Shown one piece after another: positions 41,561 through 44,400 of a stretch of DNA of 44,400 nucleotides. A program made the position numbers and the translations under genes. Positions within the stretch are counted from its first letter, which is position 1; each line of letters starts with the position of its first letter. Location of the stretch: the IMG/VR virus record IMGVR_UViG_3300050010_000071, positions 1 through 44,400 of that record; one strand, given 5' to 3'. Origin of the DNA: a virus. The notes under the pieces were generated by a model that did no database searches, was not told the origin of the DNA, and saw only the letters and a program-made list of their open reading frames with translations.

Positions 41561-41776
41561 CTAACCTCCATCATTAGGCACGATTAACCATCCTGCGACA
41601 TCTAGCGCAGCGATCACCCTATCGGCTTGGTTAATCAATGCCGTCCTGATCTCTTCTGATACGCTATTCCAAGTGAGGTTAGGATGATCAGAAACAACAC
41701 ACTCCGCCATAGCTTTTGCGGCGGGATGGGCGGGCTTCCGATCCGCCCTGCGGGTCGGCGTGTTCGTTACCATCAT
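41561..41776 (-). CDS. Hypothetical small protein, 71 aa
   Basis: Contains AKAMAECVVSDHPNLTWNSV and IRTALINQADRVIAALDVAG, a helical pattern also seen in small phage early proteins. Two adjacent ATGs (41776, 41773). It ends 4 bp before the 59-aa gene start and has that gene's ribosome-binding site within its 3' end. Confidence 0.6.
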   Translation of the reverse strand: MMVTNTPTRRADRKPAHPAAKAMAECVVSDHPNLTWNSVSEEIRTALINQADRVIAALDVAGWLIVPNDGG

Positions 41777-41964
41777 CAGATCAACTCCTTCTCATGGGCC
41801 AGCCATTCCGGCATTGAGAACGTCCTTGCGCCGTCATATTCGACTTGAGACTTTGGGAGCCAAAACCTCCTTTCGCTATTACTGACGCGGTATGCTTTCT
41901 CGGTTTCTGTAATGACATCGAGATCAATATCAACGATGTCGCTTGCACCAGAGGACTTCATCAT
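41776..41964 (-). CDS. Hypothetical small protein, 62 aa
   Basis: Start at ATG 41964 (MMKSSGASDIVDIDLDVITE). The sequence ERRFWLPKSQVEYDG and SMPEWLAHEKELI is coherent and similar to small phage proteins with W-x-P-K-S-x-V-E near the middle. It overlaps neighbours on both sides by a few bases (ATGA type), typical for a packed early operon. Confidence 0.65.
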   Translation of the reverse strand: MMKSSGASDIVDIDLDVITETEKAYRVSNSERRFWLPKSQVEYDGARTFSMPEWLAHEKELI

Positions 41965-42113
41965 CCCCACACCCACCGCCCTCGGCTGCCCGGCACCGGC
42001 ACCAGCCCCATGGTGAGCAAGTCGGTCAGACGCACCGTCCCGAGCGAGATAAAAACGACGCCGCTGTTTAGGACAAACTCGCGGCCCTTGAGCTTTAGGG
42101 TGAAGTCGTTCAT
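41961..42113 (-). CDS. Hypothetical small protein, 50 aa
   Basis: ATG at 42113 has AGGAGG 7 bases upstream, one of the best ribosome-binding sites on this strand. Product starts MNDFTLKLKGREFVLNSGVV. No family recognised. It is the first gene after the tRNA gene, and its stop overlaps the next start. Confidence 0.6.
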   Translation of the reverse strand: MNDFTLKLKGREFVLNSGVVFISLGTVRLTDLLTMGLVPVPGSRGRWVWG

Positions 42114-42170
42114 GGCAGCCTCCTGGGGAAAAGTGCCGGAGCCGAAGCCCCGGCTGAGTTTGGGGGGTGG

Positions 42171-42256
42171 TGGTGCGCGCTGCCGGACTCGAACCGAGCA
42201 CTCCATGAGGAATCGGATTTTAAGTCCGATGCGTCTACCTATTTCGCCAAGCGCGC
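42171..42256 (-). tRNA. tRNA-Leu (anticodon UAA)
   Basis: Read on the minus strand, the 7-bp acceptor stem GCGCGCT/AGCGCGC is perfect (42250-42256 with 42175-42181). The anticodon stem-loop is TCGGA-CTTAAAA-TCCGA with anticodon TAA. A long variable arm follows, as expected for leucine. The T-loop has GGTTCGAGTCC, and the 3' end is ACCA encoded in DNA. The tRNA lies inside the phage early operon between two protein genes. Phage tRNAs often support translation of genes with different codon use. Confidence 0.95.
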
Positions 42257-42268
42257 ATTCTGTACTAT

Positions 42269-42463
42269 TTACCGTCTCGCTGTTTCTAGTGCGTCGATGG
42301 CTTCCCTGGCTATCGTATAGGACTCCGCAATATCTTCGGCGCAAAGCCTTGGGACTGAGTCCTTGAACTGACCGTAGCTTTGGTCGAGCTTGTATGCGAT
42401 CTTGCGTAATGCAGCTTCCATGACGGCGTTCGCCGAAAGCTGGTGGTCTCCGCTGGTCATCAT
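42269..42463 (-). CDS. Hypothetical small protein, 64 aa
   Basis: Helical product (AALRKIAYKLDQSYGQFKDS, then DIAESYTIAREAIDALETAR). It overlaps the preceding gene by 4 bp (ATGA type). The tRNA starts 13 bp after its end. No family recognised. Confidence 0.6.
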   Translation of the reverse strand: MMTSGDHQLSANAVMEAALRKIAYKLDQSYGQFKDSVPRLCAEDIAESYTIAREAIDALETARR

Positions 42464-42813
42464 GCTGCCCTCCGGGCTTCAGCCTCGTCTTCGCGGGATC
42501 GTTGGTCCATATCCTGGTGGTAGGCGATGCACTGGTCGGCGATGGCGGTCATGTGCTCCGGCAGCAGCATGACCACCGGAATGCTTTGCCAGTCGCTGGT
42601 TGGAACCCACGCATTGGTTGTGGCGTCCCGCTTGCTGGTCCGAAACTCGACGGCGCTGACCTCAAACGATGCAGGCTCGTCGGGTTCGATCTGCTGATAG
42701 CGATCGCAAGCGCCGCGATAGCCTGGGCTGTAGGAGCCGGCGGCGCGAACATCGATTTCGATTTCCAAGCCGGCAATGACGATGCTGTTTTGCTCGATTT
42801 CGATCCAGCTCAT
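42460..42813 (-). CDS. Hypothetical protein, 117 aa, MSWIEIEQN type
   Basis: Begins MSWIEIEQNSIVIAGLEIEI and continues with DRYQQIEPDEPASFEVSAVE and IPVVMLLPEHMTAIADQCIA. AGGTTGCGCC precedes the start. Function unknown. The first nine residues reappear almost unchanged (MDWIEIEQN) at the start of the Gly-repeat ORF at 44241-44351, so this gene is linked to the repeat cassette array beside it. Confidence 0.65.
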   Translation of the reverse strand: MSWIEIEQNSIVIAGLEIEIDVRAAGSYSPGYRGACDRYQQIEPDEPASFEVSAVEFRTSKRDATTNAWVPTSDWQSIPVVMLLPEHMTAIADQCIAYHQDMDQRSREDEAEARRAA

Positions 42814-42841
42814 GGCGCAACCTCCAGATCAATCGGTGAAA

Positions 42842-42955
42842 TTACGATCCCGACCGCGACCACGATCCCGACCGCGACCACGACCACGACCGCGACCACG
42901 ACCACGACCGCGACCACGCAGAATCAACTCCTGCGCGAGAAACTGCGGCGATCAT
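42842..42955 (-). CDS. Short Ser-Arg/Trp/Gly dipeptide-repeat protein, 37 aa
   Basis: Starts in an ATGA overlap with the 112-aa gene. Fixed head MIAAVSRAGVDSAW is followed by Ser-X repeats (SRSWSWSRSWSWSRS and so on) to the stop. Ser is always TCG; X is CGG, TGG or a Gly codon. It is the contracted counterpart of the 119-aa protein at 43542-43901, which has the same head. Function unknown. Confidence 0.55.
   Translation of the reverse strand: MIAAVSRAGVDSAWSRSWSWSRSWSWSRSGSWSRSGS
42845..42917. repeat. Degenerate hexamer repeat (Ser-X coding), short copy
   Basis: Plus-strand units of the type CGACCN/CGATCC (GACCGC, GACCAC, GATCCC). They encode Ser-Arg, Ser-Trp and Ser-Gly on the minus strand. 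Confidence 0.85.
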
Positions 42956-43290
42956 TTCTGGCTCCTGGGCAAATCGTGGAGCAACACAGCGTCAATGATT
43001 GCGCCACGTCCGACGATTACCCGACCGTTCGGGAACGGCTCCACTTCGGTGAAATTCAACGTCTTCAACGCATCACTAAAACGCCCGGTGTCGGCGATCC
43101 ATGCGGCATCTTCGAGGACCAACTCCTGCTCGGTCACAGCCACCAGTCGGCCAGTGTCGATCATGGTAACGGTGCGGATGAGGTAGTTTTTCCCGATTTC
43201 CCAGGCATGATCGCCGTTTTTTGTAGATCCAGTATTCAACAGTGCGGCAAGTTCTTTAGCTTGTCCGATCGTAAGTTCGTTGATGTCCAT
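42952..43290 (-). CDS. Repeat-cassette conserved protein, copy 2, 112 aa
   Basis: Sequence MDINELTIGQAKELAALLNT, IGKNYLIRTVTMIDTGRLVA, ELVLEDAAWIADTGRFSDAL and PNGRVIVGRGAIIDAVLLHD, ending LPRSQK. It is nearly identical to the copy at 43898-44236 (about 10 differences). AAAGGG precedes the start and the stop overlaps the Ser-X ORF (ATGA). I do not know its function. I have an impression that similar proteins stand next to Ser-X and Gly-X repeat genes in other bacteria, but this needs a search. Confidence 0.8.
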   Translation of the reverse strand: MDINELTIGQAKELAALLNTGSTKNGDHAWEIGKNYLIRTVTMIDTGRLVAVTEQELVLEDAAWIADTGRFSDALKTLNFTEVEPFPNGRVIVGRGAIIDAVLLHDLPRSQK

Positions 43291-43294
43291 GATT

Positions 43295-43552
43295 TTACCC
43301 TTTTCTGTAGCCGTAGCCGTAGCCGTAGCCGTAACCGTTTCCGTCGCCGTAGCCGTCGCCGCCGCCTTTTCCGTAGCCGGTTCCGTAGCCGTAGCCGTCG
43401 CCGTAGACGTCCCTGTAGCCGTCGCCGTTTCCGTCGCTGTCGCCGTGGCCGTAGCCGTTTCCGTCGCCGGAGCCGCAGCCGCAGCCGCAGCCGTCGCCGT
43501 CGCCGTTTCTTCCGTAGCCGGTCAAGGCGGGGCTTTCGCCATCACCGAACAT
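43295..43552 (-). CDS. Gly-Tyr/Asp/Asn dipeptide-repeat protein, 85 aa
   Basis: Begins MFGDGESPALTGYGRNGDGD, then Gly-X repeats with X mostly Tyr, Asp or Asn, ending GYGYGYGYGYRKG. On the plus strand its code is mainly the hexamers GTAGCC, GTCGCC and GTTTCC, so Tyr, Asp and Asn differ mostly at one codon position. It overlaps the Ser-X gene by 11 bp and stops 4 bp before the next 112-aa gene, so all three are probably co-translated. No signal peptide or membrane helix is visible. Function unknown. Confidence 0.6.
   Translation of the reverse strand: MFGDGESPALTGYGRNGDGDGCGCGCGSGDGNGYGHGDSDGNGDGYRDVYGDGYGYGTGYGKGGGDGYGDGNGYGYGYGYGYRKG
43305..43520. repeat. Degenerate hexamer repeat (Gly-X coding)
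   Basis: Units mostly GTAGCC, GTCGCC and GTTTCC on the plus strand with some variants (GCAGCC, GTGGCC). They encode Gly-Tyr, Gly-Asp and Gly-Asn on the minus strand. The same units return at 44253-44335 and 44360-44400. Confidence 0.85.
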
Positions 43553-43901
43553 AGTTTGCCCACTTCTCGGCATTCGACCCCGACACCGAACCCGACCACG
43601 ACCGCGACCGCGCCAGCGACCGCGAACCCGACCGCGACCGCGCCAGCGACCGCGACCCCGCCACCGAACCCGAACCCGACCACGACCGCGCCACCGAACC
43701 CGCCACCGAACCCGACCATGACCACGACCGCGCCCCCGACCGCGACACCGAACCCGAACCCGACCACGACCGCGACCCCGACCGCGACCACGACCATGCT
43801 CCCGACCATGACCATGACCCCGACCACGACCCCGAACCCGAACCCGAACGCGACCCCGACCATGCAGAATCAACTCCTGCGCGAGAAACTGCGGCGATCA
43901 T
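43542..43901 (-). CDS. Long Ser-Gly/Trp/Arg dipeptide-repeat protein, 119 aa
   Basis: Starts in an ATGA overlap with the 112-aa gene copy 1. Head MIAAVSRAGVDSAWSGSRSG, then about 90 residues of Ser-X with X = Gly, Trp, Arg (some Val, Ala, Leu), ending in a normal tail SGSNAEKWANYVR. Variation is at the first base of every second codon (TCG-NGG type). The presence of a non-repeat head and tail in the same frame argues that this frame is the coding one, although other frames are also open. Function unknown. Confidence 0.6.
   Translation of the reverse strand: MIAAVSRAGVDSAWSGSRSGSGSGSWSGSWSWSGAWSWSRSGSRSWSGSGSVSRSGARSWSWSGSVAGSVARSWSGSGSVAGSRSLARSRSGSRSLARSRSWSGSVSGSNAEKWANYVR
43578..43862. 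repeat. Degenerate hexamer repeat (Ser-X coding), long copy
   Basis: About 285 bp of units such as GACCGC, GACCAC, GAACCC and GACCCC, encoding the long Ser-X protein. Internal blocks such as CGCGCCAGCGACCGCGA recur, which suggests slippage or unequal recombination. Confidence 0.85.
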
Positions 43902-44236
43902 TTCTGGCTCCTGGGCAAATCGTGGAGCAACACAGCGTCAATGATTGCGCCGCGTCCGATGATAACCCGACCGTTCGGGAACGGCTCCACTTCGGTGAAA
44001 TTCGACGTCTCTAACGCATCACTAAAGCGCCCGGTGTCGGCGATCCATGAGGCTTCGTCCAGCACCAGCTCCTGCTCGGTCACCAACACCAGTCGGCCAG
44101 TGTCGATCATGGTCACTGTTCGGATGAGGTAGTTTTTCCCGATTTCCCAGGCATGAGCGCCGTTTTTTGTAGATCCAGTATTCAACAGTGCGGCAAGTTC
44201 TTTCGCTTGTCCGATCGTAAGTTCGTTGATGTCCAT
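43898..44236 (-). CDS. Repeat-cassette conserved protein, copy 1, 112 aa
   Basis: The same protein as at 42952-43290, with substitutions such as Gly-Ala-His for Gly-Asp-His, LVLVTEQ for LVAVTEQ and DEASW for EDAAW. These are spread out and conservative, which suggests that both copies are under selection. AAAGGG upstream; ATGA overlap downstream with the long Ser-X gene. Confidence 0.8.
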   Translation of the reverse strand: MDINELTIGQAKELAALLNTGSTKNGAHAWEIGKNYLIRTVTMIDTGRLVLVTEQELVLDEASWIADTGRFSDALETSNFTEVEPFPNGRVIIGRGAIIDAVLLHDLPRSQK

Positions 44237-44240
44237 GATT

Positions 44241-44351
44241 TTACCCTTTTCTGTAGCCGTAGCCGTAGCCGTAGCCGTAACCGTTTCCGTCGCCGTTTCC
44301 GTAGCCTATGCCGTCGCCGTTTCCGTTTTGCTCGATTTCGATCCAGTCCAT
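44241..44351 (-). CDS. MDWIEIEQN-headed Gly-X repeat protein, 36 aa
   Basis: Begins MDWIEIEQN, almost the start of the 117-aa protein at 42813, then passes directly into GNGDGIGYGNGDGNGYGYGY and ends GYRKG like the 85-aa Gly-X protein. It stops 4 bp before the 112-aa gene copy 1. It looks like a recombinant in which repeat DNA joined the head of another gene. Confidence 0.5.
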   Translation of the reverse strand: MDWIEIEQNGNGDGIGYGNGDGNGYGYGYGYGYRKG

Positions 44352-44356
44352 GACAT

Positions 44357-44400
44357 TCATCCGTTTCCGAAGCCGTTTCCGTAGTCGTTTCCGTAGCCGT
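44357..44400 (-). CDS. C-terminal end of a further Gly-X repeat protein, cut by window edge
   Basis: The minus-strand frame reads GYGNDYGNGFGNG and stops at TGA (44357-44359), 5 bp before the next ATG. It shows that the repeat array goes on beyond the window. Confidence 0.5.
   Translation of the reverse strand, partial: GYGNDYGNGFGNG

Larger units (their letters stand above)
42842..44236 (-). repeat. Tandem cassette array, unit about 946 bp
   Basis: The 112-aa gene and its flanks occur twice with an offset of 946 bp (42952-43290 and 43898-44236). The match includes the first 40-50 bases of the Ser-X ORF downstream and the GTAGCC-repeat end of the Gly-X ORF upstream. Between the copies lie a long Ser-X ORF and a Gly-X ORF. 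Further Gly-X coding sequence continues to the window edge. Confidence 0.9.

Noticed and set aside
43522-43863. 113-aa Val/Gly-rich minus-strand ORF in an alternative frame
   Set aside because: Another frame of the same repeat; it lacks the conserved MIAAVSRAGVDSAW head and the overlap with the 112-aa gene. Frame choice still merits proteomic proof.
43280-44014. 244-aa plus-strand ORF (Val-Ala then Pro/Thr-rich) across the repeat array
   Set aside because: It is open only because of the 6-bp period. It ends antisense to the conserved 112-aa gene, while minus-strand ORFs have ATGA coupling and non-repeat heads and tails.
42842-44400. CRISPR array in the hexamer-repeat region
   Set aside because: The repeats are 6-bp coding units without spacers or fixed long repeats, and there are no cas genes.

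Overview
The window looks like most of the genome of a temperate, contractile-tailed phage or prophage (myovirus) of a GC-rich proteobacterium. Base composition, the prophage protein families and the IS200/IS605 elements fit an alphaproteobacterium best, but no host gene in the window fixes this. No integrase or attachment site is visible, so at least one end of the prophage lies outside.

Layout. 1-2331: an IS200/IS605 tnpB remnant, a broken KilA-N gene and a complete tnpA-tnpB element. 2332-2895: an AT-rich region without a confident gene, holding a dyad-symmetric cluster of GTCAC/GTGAC motifs. 2896-5687: small regulatory and accessory genes, including a Bro-N protein between two copies of a 32-bp direct repeat, and several short overlapping genes, two of them for membrane proteins. 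5684-7457: an AT-rich HNH endonuclease with its own promoter, then a ParB/DNA-methylase gene that has lost its methylase core. 7426-34702: a co-directional late block: terminase, portal, gpF-like protein, protease/scaffold, cement, major capsid, connectors, sheath, tube, tail chaperones with a -1 frameshift, tape measure with a transglycosylase domain, baseplate, a variable tail-fibre region ending in a glycine-rich adhesin candidate, and lysis genes. A strong bidirectional terminator follows at 34761-34792.

34802-44400 is on the minus strand and carries the early or accessory genes: a DNA adenine-methylase-like protein, a divergent tnpB/tnpA element inserted between two phage genes, a Sak4-like ATPase paired with a RecE-like PD-(D/E)XK nuclease, several small unknown genes and a tRNA-Leu(UAA).

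The right end is the most unusual part. A cassette of about 946 bp is tandemly repeated. Each unit has a conserved 112-aa protein coupled by an ATGA overlap to a Ser-X dipeptide-repeat protein, and one unit also has a Gly-Tyr/Asp/Asn repeat protein. These repeat proteins are written in degenerate hexanucleotides whose variation is concentrated at fixed positions. The array runs out of the window.

Several signals point to module exchange and decay: three IS200/IS605 elements, two antirepressor-type genes (one broken), a gutted methylase, a beta-module shared between the cement and sheath proteins, and a recent internal duplication in the adhesin gene.
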